Shown: piece by piece, positions 52,279 to 64,000 of the stretch
Layout of the letters: every line of letters starts with the position of its first letter
How positions within the stretch are numbered: the stretch's first letter is position 1
Origin: Crossaster papposus
Lineage: Eukaryota; Echinodermata; Asteroidea; Velatida; Solasteridae
Length of the DNA stretch: 64,000 nt
Direction: 5' to 3'
Assembly (NCBI GenBank): GCA_037893245.1
Contig: JBAIAA010000117.1
Span: 806,001 to 870,000 of the forward strand
Notes under the pieces: model-generated
What the model was told of the DNA's origin: nothing
The model's input: the letters and a program-made list of their open reading frames with translations, nothing else
Databases searched by the model: none
Translations under genes and position numbers: made by a program

Positions 52279-53175
52279 TTAATCTTTTCCTGCTGCTTCA
52301 GCGCAGGTTAATGTTGGCTCTAGATGTGGCAATATTTCACCTTATTCTTTTCCTGCTGCTTCAGCGCAGGTTGATGTTCGCTCCAGATGTGGCAATGTTT
52401 CTCCCTATTCTTCTCCTGCTGCTGCTTCAGCCCAGTTGGAGGTTGGCCCGAGATGTGACAATAGTCTCCCTTGTTCTTCTCTCTCTGCTTCAGCGCAGGT
52501 CGATGATGGCTCCTGATGTGGCAATATTCCACCTTATTCTTCTGCTGCTGCTACTTCAGCGCAGGTTGATGTTAGAGATGTTGAGATGTTGCAATAATCC
52601 ACTCTATTCTTCTCCTGGTGCTTCAGCGCAGGTTGATGTTGGCCCGAGATGTAGTAATATTTCACCTTATTTTTCTCCTGCTGCTTCGAGCAGGTTGATG
52701 TTGGCTCCAGATGTGGCAATATTCCACCTTATTCTTCTCCTGCTACTTCAGGGCAGGTTGATGTTCGCTCCGGATGTGGCAATATTCCACCTGATTCTTC
52801 TGCTGCTGCTGCTTCAGCGGAGGCCGATGGTGGCTCCAGATGTGGCAATAATCCACCTTATTCTTCTGCTGCTGCTACTTCAGCGCAGGTTGATGTTGGC
52901 TCCAGATGTGGCAATATTACACATTATTCTTCTCCTGCTGCTTCAGCGCAGGTTGATGTTGGCTCCAGATGTGGCAATATTCCACCTTATTCTTATCCTA
53001 CTGCTGCTTCAGCGCAGGCCGATGGTGGCTCCAGATGTGGCAATATTCAACCTTATTCTTCTGCTGCTGCTACTTCAGCGCAGGTTGATGTTGGCTCCAC
53101 ATGTGACAATATTCCACCTTATTCTTCTGCTGCTGCTGCTTCAGCGCAGCTTGATGTTGGAGATGTTGCAATAAT
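52279..53175. repeat. Satellite B leading into the regular unit
   Basis: Continues the block that also appears at about 45.07-45.73 kb and inside each later 2321-bp unit. It includes a GTTCTTCTCTCTCTGC variant near 52480, a CTCCTGATG stop-bearing variant near 52512, and the CTCCTGGTGCTTC variant near 52613 typical of the units to the right. Confidence 0.82.
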
Positions 53176-55559
53176 CCCCTCTATTCTTCTCCTGCTGCTT
53201 CAGCGCAAGTTGATGTTGGCTCCCGATGTGGCAATATTCCACCTTATTCTTCTGCTGCTGCTGCTTCAGCGCAGGTTGATGTTGGCTTCAGATGTGGCAA
53301 TAATCCACCTTATTCTTCTGCTGCTGCTGCTTCAGCACAGGCCGATGGTGGCTCCAGATGTGGCAATATTCCACTTTATTCTTCTGCTGCTGCTACTTCA
53401 ACGCAGGTTGATGTTGGCTCCAGATGTGGCAATATTCCACCTTATTCTTATCCTACTGCTGCTTCAGCGCAGGCCGATGGTGGCTCCAGATGTGGCAATA
53501 TTCAACCTTATTCTTCTGCTGCTGCTACTTCAGCGCAGGTTGATGTAGGCTCCACATGTGACAATATTCCACCTTATTCTTCTGCTGCTGCTGCTTCAGC
53601 GCAGCTTGATGTTGGAGATGTTGCAATAATCCCCTCTATTCTTCTCCTGCTGCTTCAGCGCAAGTTGATGTTGGCTCCCGATGTGGCAATATTCCACCTT
53701 ATTCTTCTGCTGCTGCTGCTTCAGCGCAGGTTGATGTTGGCTTCAGATGTGGCAATAATCCACCTTATTCTTCTGCTGCTGCTGCTTCAGCACAGGCCAA
53801 TGGTGGCTCCAGATGTGGCAATATTCCACTTTATTCTTCTGCTGCTGCTACTTCAACGCAGGTTGATGTTGGCTCCAGATGTAGTAATATTTCACCTTAT
53901 TCTTCTCCTGCTGTTTCGAACAGGTTTATGTTGGCTCCAGATGTGGCAATATTTCACCTTTTTCTTCTTCTGCTGCTTCAGGGCAGGTTGATGTTCGCTC
54001 CAGATGTGGCAATATTCCACCTGATTCTTCTGCTGCTGCTGCTTCAGCGGAGGCCGATGGTGGCTCCAGATGTGGCAATAATCCACCTTATTCTTCTGCT
54101 GCTGCTACTTCAGCGCAGGTTGATGTTGGTTCCAGATGTGGCAATATTACACATTATTCTTCTCCTGCTGCTTCAGCGCAGGTTGATGTTGGCTCCAGAT
54201 GTGGCAATATTCCACTTTATTCTTTTGCTGCTGCTACTTCAACGCAGGTTGATGTTGGCTCCAGATGTAGTAATATTTCACCTTATTCTTCTCCTGCTGC
54301 TTCGAACAGGTTTATGTTGGCTCCAGATGTGGCAATATTTCACCTTATTCTTCTTCTGCTGCTTCAGGGCAGGTTCATGTTGGCTGCAGATGTGGCAATA
54401 TTCCACCTTATTCTTCTCCTGCTGCTGCTTCAGCGCAGTTTGATGTTGGCTCCAGATGTGGCAATATTCCACCTTATTCTTCTGCTGCTGCTACTTCAGC
54501 GCATGCCGATGGTGGCTCCAGATGTGGCAATATTCCACCTCATTCTTCTCCTGCTGCTTCACGGCAGTTTAATGTTGGCTCCAGATGTGGCGATATTCCA
54601 CCTTATTATTATCTTGCTGCTTCAGAGCAGGTTGATGTTGGCTCTAGATGTGGCAATATTACACCTTAATCTTTTCCTGCTGCTTCAGCGCAGGTTAATG
54701 TTGGCTCCAGATGTGGCAATATTTCACCTTATTCTTTTCCTGCTGCTTCAGCGCAGGTTGATGTTCGCTCCAGATGTGGCAATGTTTCTCCCTATTCTTC
54801 TCCTGCTGCTGCTTCAGCCCAGTTGGAGGTTGGCCCGAGATGTGACAATAGTCTCCCTTGTTCTTCTCCTGCTGCTTCAGCGCAGGTCGATGGTGGCTCC
54901 TGATGTGGCAATATTCCACCTTATTCTTCTGCTGCTGCTACTTCAGCGCAGGTTGATGTTAGAGATGTTGAGATGTTGCAATAATCCACTCTATTCTTCT
55001 CCTGGTGCTTCAGCGCAGGTTGATGTTGGCCCGAGATGTAGTAATATTTCACCTTATTTTTCTCCTGCTGCTTCGAGCAGGTTGATGTTGGCTCCAGATG
55101 TGGCAATATTCCACCTTATTCTTCTCCTGCTACTTCAGGGCAGGTTGATGTTCGCTCCGGATGTGGCAATATTCCACCTGATTCTTCTGCTGCTGCTGCT
55201 TCAGCGGAGGCCGATGGTGGCTCCAGATGTGGCAATAATCCACCTTATTCTTCTGCTACTGCTACTTCAGCGCAGGTTATTGGCTCCAGATGTGGCAATA
55301 TTACACATTATTCTTCTCCTGCTGCTTCAGCGCAGGTTGATGTTGGTTCCAGATGTGGCAATATTCCACCTTATTCTTATCCTACTGCTGCTTCAGCGCA
55401 GGCCGATGGTGGCTCCAGATGTGGCAATATTCAACCTTATTCTTCTGCTGCTGCTACTTCAGCGCAGGTTGATGTTGGCTCCACATGTGACAATATTCCA
55501 CCTTATTCTTCTGCTGCTGCTGCTTCAGCGCAGCTTGATGTTGGAGATGTTGTAATAAT
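53176..55559. repeat. Shortened 2321-bp-type units (455 and 1929 bp)
   Basis: Measured between CCCCTCTATTC landmarks: 53176-53630 is 455 bp and 53631-55559 is 1929 bp. Both match parts of the 2321-bp unit with internal deletions of several monomers. A 3-bp deletion, GGTTATTGGCTCC, lies near 55278 and makes the offset to the next unit 2318 bp. Confidence 0.86.
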
Positions 55560-57880
55560 CCCCTCTATTCTTCTCCTGCTGCTTCAGCGCAAGTTGATGT
55601 TGGCTCCCGATGTGGCAATATTCCACCTTATTATTCTGCTGCTGCTGCTTCAGCGCAGGTTGATGTTGGCTTCAGATGTGGCAATAATCCACCTTATTCT
55701 TCTGCTGCTGCTGCTTCAGCACAGGCCGATGGTGGCTCCAGATGTGGCAATATTCCACTTTATTCTTCTGCTGCTGCTACTTCAACGCAGGTTGATGTTG
55801 GCTCCAGATGTAGTAATATTTCACCTTATTCTTCTCCTGCTGTTTCGAACAGGTTTATGTTGGTTCCAGATGTGGCAATATTTCACCTTATTCTTCTTCT
55901 GCTGCTTCAGGGCAGGTTGATGTTCGCTCCAGATGTGGCAATATTCCACCTGATTCTTCTGCTGCTGCTGTTTCAGCGGAGGCCGATGGTGGCTCCAGAT
56001 GTGGCAATAATCCACCTTATTCTTCTGCTGCTGCTACTTCAGCGCAGGTTGATGTTGGCTCCAGATGTGGCAATATTACACATTATTCTTCTCCTGCTGC
56101 TTCAGCGCAGGTTGATGTTGGCTCCAGATGTGGCAATATTCCACCTTATTCTTATCATACTGCTGCTTCAGCGCAGGCCGATGGTGGCTCCAGATGTGGC
56201 AATATTCAACCTTATTCTTCTGCTGCTGCTACTTCAGCGCAGGTTGATGTTGGCTCCACATGTGACAATATTCCACCTTATTCTTATGCTGCTGCTGCTT
56301 CAGCGCAGCTTGATGTTGGAGATGTTGCAATAATCCCCTCTATTCTTCTCCTGCTGCTTCAGCGCAGGTTGATGTTGGCTCCCGATGTGGCAATATTCCA
56401 CCTTATTCTTCTGCTGCTGCTGCTTCAGCGCAGGTTGATGTTGGCTTCAGATGGGGCAATAATCCACCTTATTCTTCTGCTGCTGCTGCTTCAGCACAGG
56501 CCGATGGTGGCTCCAGATGTGGCAATATTCCACTTTATTCTTCTGCTGCTGCTACTTCAACGCAGGTTGATGTTGGCTCCAGATGTAGTAATATTTCACC
56601 TTATTCTTCTCCTGCTGCTTCGAACAGGTTTATGTTGGCTCCAGATGTGGCAATATTTCAACTTATTCTTCTTCTGCTGCTTCAGGGCAGGTTCATGTTG
56701 GCTGCAGATGTGGCAATATTCCACCTTATTCTTCTCCTGCTGCTGCTTCAGCGCAGTTTGATGTTGGCTCCAGATGTGGCAATATTCCACCTTATTCTTC
56801 TGCTGCTGCTACTTCAGCGCATGCCGATGGTGGCTCCAGATGTGGCAATATTCCACCTCATTCTTCTCCTGCTGCTTCAGGGCAGTTTAATGTTGGCTCC
56901 AGATGTGGCGATATTCCACCTTATTATTCTCTTGCTGCTTCAGAGCAGGTTGATGTTGGCTCTAGATGTGGCAATATTACACCTTAATCTTTTCCTGCTG
57001 CTTCAGCGCAGGTTAATGTTGGCTCCAGATGTGGCAATATTTCACCTTATTCTTTTCCTGCTGCTTCAGCGCAGGTTGATGTTCGCTCCAGATGTGGCAA
57101 TGTTCCTCCCTATTCTTCTCCTGCTGCTGCTTCAGCCCAGTTGGAGGTTGGCCCGAGATGTGACAATAGTCTACCTTGTTCTTCTCCTGCTGCTTCAGCG
57201 CAGGTCGATGGTGGCTCCTGATGTGGCAATATTCCACCTTATTCTTCTGCTGCTGCTACTTCAGCGCAGGTTGATGTTAGAGATGTTGAGATGTTGCAAT
57301 AATCCACTCTATTCTTCTCCTGGTGTTTCAGCGCAGGTTGATGTTGGCCCGAGATGTAGTAATATTTCACCTTATTTTTCTCCTGCTGCTTCGAGCAGGT
57401 TGATGTTGGCTCCAGATGTGGCAATATTCCACCTTATTCTTCTCCTGCTACTTCAGGGCAGGTTGATGTTCGCTCCGGATGTGGCAATATTCCACCTGAT
57501 TCTTCTGCTGCTGCTGCTTCAGCGGAGGCCGATGGTGGCTCCAGATGTGGCAATAATCCACCTTATTCTTCTGCTGCTGCTACTTCAGCGCAGGTTGATG
57601 TTGGCTCCAGATGTGGCAATATTACACATTATTCTTCTCCTGCTGCTTCAGCGCAGGTTGATGTTGGCTCCAGATGTGGCAATATTCCACCTTATTCTTA
57701 TCCTACTGCTGCTTCAGCGCAGGCCGATGGTGGCTCCAGATGTGGCAATATTCAACCTTATTCTTCTGCTGCTGCTACTTCAGCGCAGGTTGATGTTGGC
57801 TCCACATGTGACAATTTTCCACCTTATTCTTCTGCTGATGCTGCTTCAGCGCAGCTTGATGTTGGAGATGTTGCAATAAT
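55560..57880. repeat. Satellite B 2321-bp higher-order unit, copy 1 (type X)
   Basis: Full unit made of a 775-bp and a 1546-bp half, each starting at a CCCCTCTATTC landmark (55560 and about 56335). Type X markers are GCTGTTTCAGCGG near 55968, CACCTTATTCTTATCATAC near 56142-56160, and GCTGATGCTGCTTC near 57834. Private changes include GGTGTTTCAGCGC near 57322 and ACAATTTTCC near 57811. Confidence 0.92.
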
Positions 57881-60201
57881 CCCCTCTATTCTTCTCCTGC
57901 TGCTTCAGCGCAAGTTGATGTTGGCTCCCGATGTGGCAATATTCCACCTTATTATTCTGCTGCTGCTGCTTCAGCGCAGGTTGATGTTGGCTTCAGATGT
58001 GGCAATAATCCACCTTATTCTTCTGCTGCTGCTGCTTCAGCACAGGCCGATGGTGGCTCCAGATGTGGCAATATTCCACTTTATTCTTCTGCTGCTGCTA
58101 CTTCAACGCAGGTTGATGTTGGCTCCAGATGTAGTAATATTTCACCTTATTCTTCTCCTGCTGTTTCGAACAGGTTTATGTTGGCTCCAGATGTGGCAAT
58201 ATTTCACCTTATTCTTCTTCTGCTGCTTCAGGGCAGGTTGATGTTCGCTCCAGATGTGGCAATATTCCACCTGATTCTTCTGCTGCTGCTGTATCAGCGG
58301 AGGCCGATGGTGGCTCCAGATGTGGCAATAATCCACCTTATTCTTCTGCTGCTGCTACTTCAGCGCAGGTTGATGTTGGCTCCAGATGTGGCAATATTAC
58401 ACATTATTCTTCTCCTGCTGCTTCAGCGCAGGTTGATGTTGGCTCCAGATGTGGCAATATTCCACCTTAATCTTATCATACTGCTGCTTCAGCGCAGGCC
58501 GATGGTGGCTCCAGATGTGGCAATATTCAACCTTATTCTTCTGCTGCTGCTACTTCAGCGCAGGTTGATGTTGGCTCCACATGTGACAATATTCCACCTT
58601 ATTCTTATGCTGCTGCTGCTTCAGCGCAGCTTGATGTTGGAGATGTTGCAATAATCCCCTCTATTCTTCTCCTGCTGCTTCAGCGCAGGTTGATGTTGGC
58701 TCCCGATGTGGCAATATTCCACCTTATTCTTCTGCTGCTGCTGCTTCAGCGCAGGTTGATGTTGGCTTCAGATGGGGCAATAATCCACCTTATTCTTCTG
58801 CTGCTGCTGCTTCAGCACAGGCCGATGGTGGCTCCAGATGTGGCAATATTCCACTTTATTCTTCTGCTGCTGCTACTTCAACGCAGGTCGATGTTGGCTC
58901 CAGATGTAGTAATATTTCACCTTATTCTTCTCCTGCTGCTTCGAACAGGTTTATGTTGGCTCCAGATGTGGCAATATTTCAACTTATTCTTCTTCTGCTG
59001 CTTCAGGGCAGGTTCATGTTGGCTGCAGATGTGGCAATATTCCACCTTATTCTTCTCCTGCTGCTGCTTCAGCGCAGTTTGATGTTGGCTCCAGATGTGG
59101 CAATATTCCACCTTATTCTTCTGCTGCTGCTACTTCAGCGCATGCCGATGGTGGCTCCAGATGTGGCAATATTCCACCTCATTCTTCTCCTGCTGCTTCA
59201 GGGCAGTTTAATGTTGGCTCCAGATGTGGCGATATTCCACCTTATTATTCTCTTGCTGCTTCAGAGCAGGTTGATGTTGGCTCTAGATGTGGCAATATTA
59301 CACCTTAATCTTTTCCTGCTGCTTCAGCGCAGGTTAATGTTGGCTCCAGATGTGGCAATATTTCACCTTATTCTTTTCCTGCTGCTTCAGCGCAGGTTGA
59401 TGTTCGCTCCAGATGTGGCAATGTTCCTCCCTATTCTTCTCCTGCTGCTGCTTCAGCCCAGTTGGAGGTTGGCCCGAGATGTGACAATAGTCTACCTTGT
59501 TCTTCTCCTGCTGCTTCAGCGCAGGTCGATGGTGGCTCCTGATGTGGCAATATTCCACCTTATTCTTCTGCTGCTGCTACTTCAGCGCAGGTTGATGTTA
59601 GAGATGTTGAGATGTTGCAATAATCCACTCTATTCTTCTCCTGGTGCTTCAGCGCAGGTTGATGTTGGCCCGAGATGTAGTAATATTTCACCTTATTTTT
59701 CTCCTGCTGCTTCGAGCAGGTTGATGTTGGCTCCAGATGTGGCAATATTCCACCTTATTCTTCTCCTGCTACTTCAGGGCAGGTTGATGTTCGCTCCGGA
59801 TGTGGCAATATTCCACCTGATTCTTCTGCTGCTGCTGCTTCAGCGGAGGCCGATGGTGGCTCCAGATGTGGCAATAATCCACCTTATTCTTCTGCTGCTG
59901 CTACTTCAGCGCAGGTTGATGTTGGCTCCAGATGTGGCAATATTACACATTATTCTTCTCCTGCTGCTTCAGCGCAGGTTGATGTTGGCTCCAGATGTGG
60001 CAATATTCCACCTTATTCTTATCCTACTGCTGCTTCAGCACAGGCCGATGGTGGCTCCAGATGTGGCAATATTCAACCTTATTCTTCTGCTGCTGCTACT
60101 TCAGCGCAGGTTGATGTTGGCTCCACATGTGACAATATTCCACCTTATTCTTCTGCTGCTGCTGCTTCAGCGCAGCTTGATGTTGGAGATGTTGCAATAA
60201 T
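57881..60201. repeat. Satellite B 2321-bp higher-order unit, copy 2 (type Y)
   Basis: Exact 2321-bp offset from copy 1. Type Y markers are GCTGTATCAGCGG near 58289, CACCTTAATCTTATCATAC near 58463-58481, and GCTGCTGCTGCTTC near 60155. These are shared with copy 4 and not with copies 1 or 3. Confidence 0.92.
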
Positions 60202-62522
60202 CCCCTCTATTTTTCTCCTGCTGCTTCAGCGCAAGTTGATGTTGGCTCCCGATGTGGCAATATTCCACCTTATTATTCTGCTGCTGCTGCTTCAGCGCAG
60301 GTTGATGTTGGCTTCAGATGTGGCAATAATCCACCTTATTCTTCTGCTGCTGCTGCTTCAGCACAGGCCGATGGTGGCTCCAGATGTGGCAATATTCCAC
60401 TTTATTCTTCTGCTGCTGCTACTTCAACGCAGGTTGATGTTGGCTCCAGATGTAGTAATATTTCACCTTATTCTTCTCCTGCTGTTTCGAACAGGTTTAT
60501 GTTGGCTCCAGATGTGGCAATATTTCACCTTATTCTTCTTCTGCTGCTTCAGGGCAGGTTGATGTTCGCTCCAGATGTGGCAATATTCCACCTGATTCTT
60601 CTGCTGCTGCTGTTTCAGCGGAGGCCGATGGTGGCTCCAGATGTGGCAATAATCCACCTTATTCTTCTGCTGCTGCTACTTCAGCGCAGGTTGATGTTGG
60701 CTCCAGATGTGGCAATATTACACATTATTCTTCTCCTGCTGCTTCAGCGCAGGTTGATGTTGGCTCCAGATTTGGCAATATTCCACCTTATTCTTATCAT
60801 ACTGCTGCTTCAGCGCAGGCCGATGGTGGCTCCAGATGTGGCAATATTCAACCTTATTCTTCTGCTGCTGCTACTTCAGCGCAGGTTGATGTTGGCTCCA
60901 CATGTGACAATATTCCACCTTATTCTTATGCTGCTGCTGCTTCAGCGCAGCTTGATGTTGGAGATGTTGCAATAATCCCCTCTATTCTTCTCCTGCTGCT
61001 TCAGCGCAGGTTGATGTTGGCTCCCGATGTGGCAATATTCCACCTTATTCTTCTGCTGCTGCTGCTTCAGCGCAGGTTGATGTTGGCTTCAGATGGGGCA
61101 ATAATCCACCTTATTCTTCTGCTGCTGCTGCTTCAGCACAGGCCGATGGTGGCTCCAGATGTGGCAATATTCCACTTTATTCTTCTGCTGCTGCTACTTC
61201 AACGCAGGTTGATGTTGGCTCCAGATGTAGTAATATTTCACCTTATTCTTCTCCTGCTGCTTCGAACAGGTTTATGTTGGCTCCAGATGTGGCAATATTT
61301 CAACTTATTCTTCTTCTGCTGCTTCAGGGCAGGTTAATGTTGGCTGCAGATGTGGCAATATTCCACCTTATTCTTCTCCTGCTGCTGCTTCAGCGCAGTT
61401 TGATGTTGGCTCCAGATGTGGCAATATTCCACCTTATTCTTCTGCTGCTGCTACTTCAGCGCATGCCGATGGTGGCTCCAGATGTGGCAATATTCCACCT
61501 CATTCTTCTCCTGCTGCTTCAGGGCAGTTTAATGTTGGCTCCAGATGTGGCGATATTCCACCTTATTATTCTCTTGCTGCTTCAGAGCAGGTTGATGTTG
61601 GCTCTAGATGTGGCAATATTACACCTTAATCTTTTCCTGCTGCTTCAGCGCAGGTTAATGTTGGCTCCAGATGTGGCAATATTTCACCTTATTCTTTTCC
61701 TGCTGCTTCAGCGCAGGTTGATTTTCGCTCCAGATGTGGCAATGTTCCTCCCTATTCTTCTCCTGCTGCTGCTTCAGCCCAGTTGGAGGTTGGCCCGAGA
61801 TGTGACAATAGTCTACCTTGTTCTTCTCCTGCTGCTTCAGCGCAGGTCGATGGTGGCTCCTGATGTGGCAATATTCCACCTTATTCTTCTGCTGCTGCTA
61901 CTTCAGCGCAGGTTGATGTTAGAGATGTTGAGATGTTGCAATAATCCACTCTATTCTTCTCCTGGTGCTTCAGCGCAGGTTGATGTTGGCCCGAGATGTA
62001 GTAATATTTCACCTTATTTTTCTCCTGCTGCTTCGAGCAGGTTGATGTTGGCTCCAGATGTGGCAATATTCCACCTTATTCTTCTCCTGCTACTTCAGGG
62101 CATGTTGATGTTCGCTCCGGATGTGGCAATATTCCACCTGATTCTTCTGCTGCTGCTGCTTCAGCGGAGGCCGATGGTGGCTCCAGATGTGGCAATAATC
62201 CACCTTATTCTTCTGCTGCTGCTACTTCAGCGCAGGTTGATGTTGGCTCCAGATGTGGCAATATTACACATTATTCTTCTCCTGCTGCTTCAGCGCAGGT
62301 TGATGTTGGCTCCAGATGTGGCAATATTCCACCTTATTCTTATCCTACTGCTGCTTCAGCGCAGGCCGATGGTGGCTCCAGATGTGGCAATATTCAACCT
62401 TATTCTTCTGCTGCTGCTACTTCAGCGCAGGTTGATGTTGGTTCCACATGTGACAATATTCCACCTTATTCTTCTGCTGATGCTGCTTCAGCGCAGCTTG
62501 ATGTTGGAGATGTTGCAATAAT
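60202..62522. repeat. Satellite B 2321-bp higher-order unit, copy 3 (type X)
   Basis: Carries the type X markers GCTGTTTCAGCGG near 60610, CACCTTATTCTTATCATAC near 60784-60802, and GCTGATGCTGCTTC near 62476. Private changes include CCAGATTTGGC near 60769 and GGTTGATTTTCGC near 61717. Confidence 0.92.
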
Positions 62523-64000
62523 CCGCTCTATTCTTCTCCTGCTGCTTCAGCGCAAGTTGATGTTGGCTCCCGATGTGGCAATATTCCACCTTATTATTCT
62601 GCTGCTGCTGCTTCAGCGCAGGTTGATGTTGGCTTCAGATGTGGCAATAATCCACCTTATTCTTCTGCTGCTGCTGCTTCAGCACAGGCCGATGGTGGCT
62701 CCAGATGTGGCAATATTCCACTTTTTCTTCTGCTGCTGCTACTTCAACGCAGGTTGATGTTGGCTCCAGATGTAGTAATATTTCACCTTATTCTTCTCCT
62801 GCTGTTTCGAACAGGTTTATGTTGGCTCCAGATGTGGCAATATTTCACCTTATTCTTCTTCTGCTGCTTCAGGGCAGGTTGATGTTCGCTCCAGATGTGG
62901 CAATATTCCACCTGATTCTTCTGCTGCTGCTGTATCAGCGGAGGCCGATGGTGGCTCCAGATGTGGCAATAATCCACCTTATTCTTCTGCTGCTGCTACT
63001 TCAGCGCAGGTTGATGTTGGCTCCAGATGTGGCAATATTACACATTATTCTTCTCCTGCTGCTTCAGCGCAGGTTGATGTTGGCTCCAGATGTGGCAATA
63101 TTCCACCTTAATCTTATCATACTGCTGCTTCAGCGCAGGCCGATGGTGGCTCCAGATGTGGCAATATTCAACCTTATTCTTCTGCTGCTGCTACTTCAGC
63201 GCAGGTTGATGTTGGCTCCACATGTGACAATATTCCACCTTATTCTTATGCTGCTGCTGCTTCAGCGCAGCTTGATGTTGGAGATGTTGCAATAATCCCC
63301 TCTATTCTTCTCCTGCTGCTTCAGCGCAGGTTGATGTTGGCTCCCGATGTGGCAATATTCCACCTTATTCTTCTGCTGCTGCTGCTTCAGCGCAGGTTGA
63401 TGTTGGCTTCAGATGGGGCAATAATCCACCTTATTCTTCTGCTGCTGCTGCTTCAGCACAGGCCGATGGTGGCTCCAGATGTGGCAATATTCCACTTTAT
63501 TCTTCTGCTGCTGCTACTTCAACGCAGGTTGATGTTGGCTCCAGATGTAGTAATATTTCACCTTATTCTTCTCCTGCTGCTTCGAACAGGTTTATGTTGG
63601 CTCCAGATGTGGCAATATTTCAACTTATTCTTCTTCTGCTGCTTCAGGGCAGGTTCATGTTGGCTGCAGATGTGGCAATATTCCACCTTATTCTTCTCCT
63701 GCTGCTGCTTCAGCGCAGTTTGATGTTGGCTCCAGATGTGGCAATATTCCACCTTATTCTTCTGCTGCTGCTACTTCAGCGCATGCCGATGGTGGCTCCA
63801 GATGTGGCAATATTCCACCTCATTCTTCTCCTGCTGCTTCAGGGCAGTTTAATGTTGGCTCCAGATGTGGCGATATTCCACCTTATTATTCTCTTGCTGC
63901 TTCAGAGCAGGTTGATGTTGGCTCTAGATGTGGCAATATTACACCTTAATCTTTTCCTGCTGCTTCAGCGCAGGTTAATGTTGGCTCCAGATGTGGCAAT
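62523..64000. repeat. Satellite B 2321-bp higher-order unit, copy 4 (type Y, cut by window end)
   Basis: 1478 bp present. It carries type Y markers GCTGTATCAGCGG near 62930 and CACCTTAATCTTATCATAC near 63104-63122. A one-base loss near 62721 (CCACTTTTTCTTC) changes the offset from copy 3 to 2320 bp. The array continues beyond the window. Confidence 0.9.

Larger units (their letters stand above)
31880..64000. repeat. Satellite B array, main block, 63-66-bp monomer
   Basis: About 500 head-to-tail monomers of satellite B, all in the same orientation as island 1 and running off the right edge. Besides the standard monomer it contains a 4-bp-short form (GTTGGAGATGTTGCAATAA, from about 34970 on), an extended GTTAGAGATGTTGAGATG form, a GGCTCCTCCAGATG form (only 40.4-42.6 kb) and a TTCGAACAAG/TTCGAACAGG form. 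Regularity increases from left to right. The hydrophobic Leu-rich and the Gln/Lys-rich shadow translations are frame by-products; no gene is supported. Confidence 0.96.

Noticed and set aside
1..64000. CRISPR array
   Set aside because: Repeats are contiguous with no unique spacers, and monomers diverge throughout their length.
1..64000. Canonical CENP-B box (TTCGNNNNANNCGGG) or its reverse complement
   Set aside because: TTCG is frequent in A (TTTTCGG) and B (CTTCGA), but none of those I checked is followed by the required A and CGGG at the right spacing.
1..64000. Telomeric repeats, or tRNA, rRNA or histone genes within the array
   Set aside because: No TTAGGG or TTTAGGG runs, no cloverleaf or rRNA-like segments. 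Every stretch inspected is assignable to A or B.

Overview
This 64-kb window is satellite DNA from end to end. I see no unique sequence longer than a repeat unit, no convincing gene, and no tRNA, rRNA, transposon or CRISPR array. It is built from two unrelated tandem repeats, here called A (about 86 bp) and B (about 63-66 bp), each in one orientation throughout. The layout is A 1-26944, B 26945-29672, A 29673-31879, B 31880-64000. Long homogeneous satellites with nested higher-order repeats point to eukaryotic heterochromatin (pericentromeric, centromeric or subtelomeric). Much of the copy-to-copy variation sits at CpG sites as C-to-T or G-to-A changes, which suits a genome with CpG methylation such as a vertebrate or plant. 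I do not recognise either repeat and cannot name the species.

Satellite A carries a T-tract, several CpGs and a palindromic core (AGCGCT, GAGCTC or AGGCCT depending on monomer class). The classes form higher-order repeats whose lengths step by about 86 bp: a 2153-bp tandem duplication (3118-7423) containing an older 430-bp duplication, a 1380/1466-bp unit (9688-14386), a 1124-bp unit (15242-19004), a 952-bp unit (18990-20888), about 1295 bp (21700-24800) and 777 bp (24240-25838). This is the signature of repeated unequal exchange of whole monomers.

Satellite B has a length divisible by three because its main length variation is in an internal GCT run. It therefore holds long stop-free stretches in two forward frames and one reverse frame, up to 626 codons. 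I read these as by-products of repeat length, not genes: the frames are broken between recent duplicates, by stops and by a recurring 4-bp-shorter monomer.

The A/B boundary was duplicated. The A-to-B joint at 26944/26945 recurs at 31879/31880, exactly 4935 bp later, and a different B-to-A joint lies at 29672/29673, as expected from one tandem duplication spanning the boundary, later modified by exchange in A. To the right, B becomes steadily more regular. From 55560 it is a 2321-bp higher-order repeat made of a 775-bp and a 1546-bp half, and alternate copies share private variants, so the true period there is 4642 bp. Nothing in the window acts as an operon or pathway; the biology visible is array growth, homogenisation and CpG decay.
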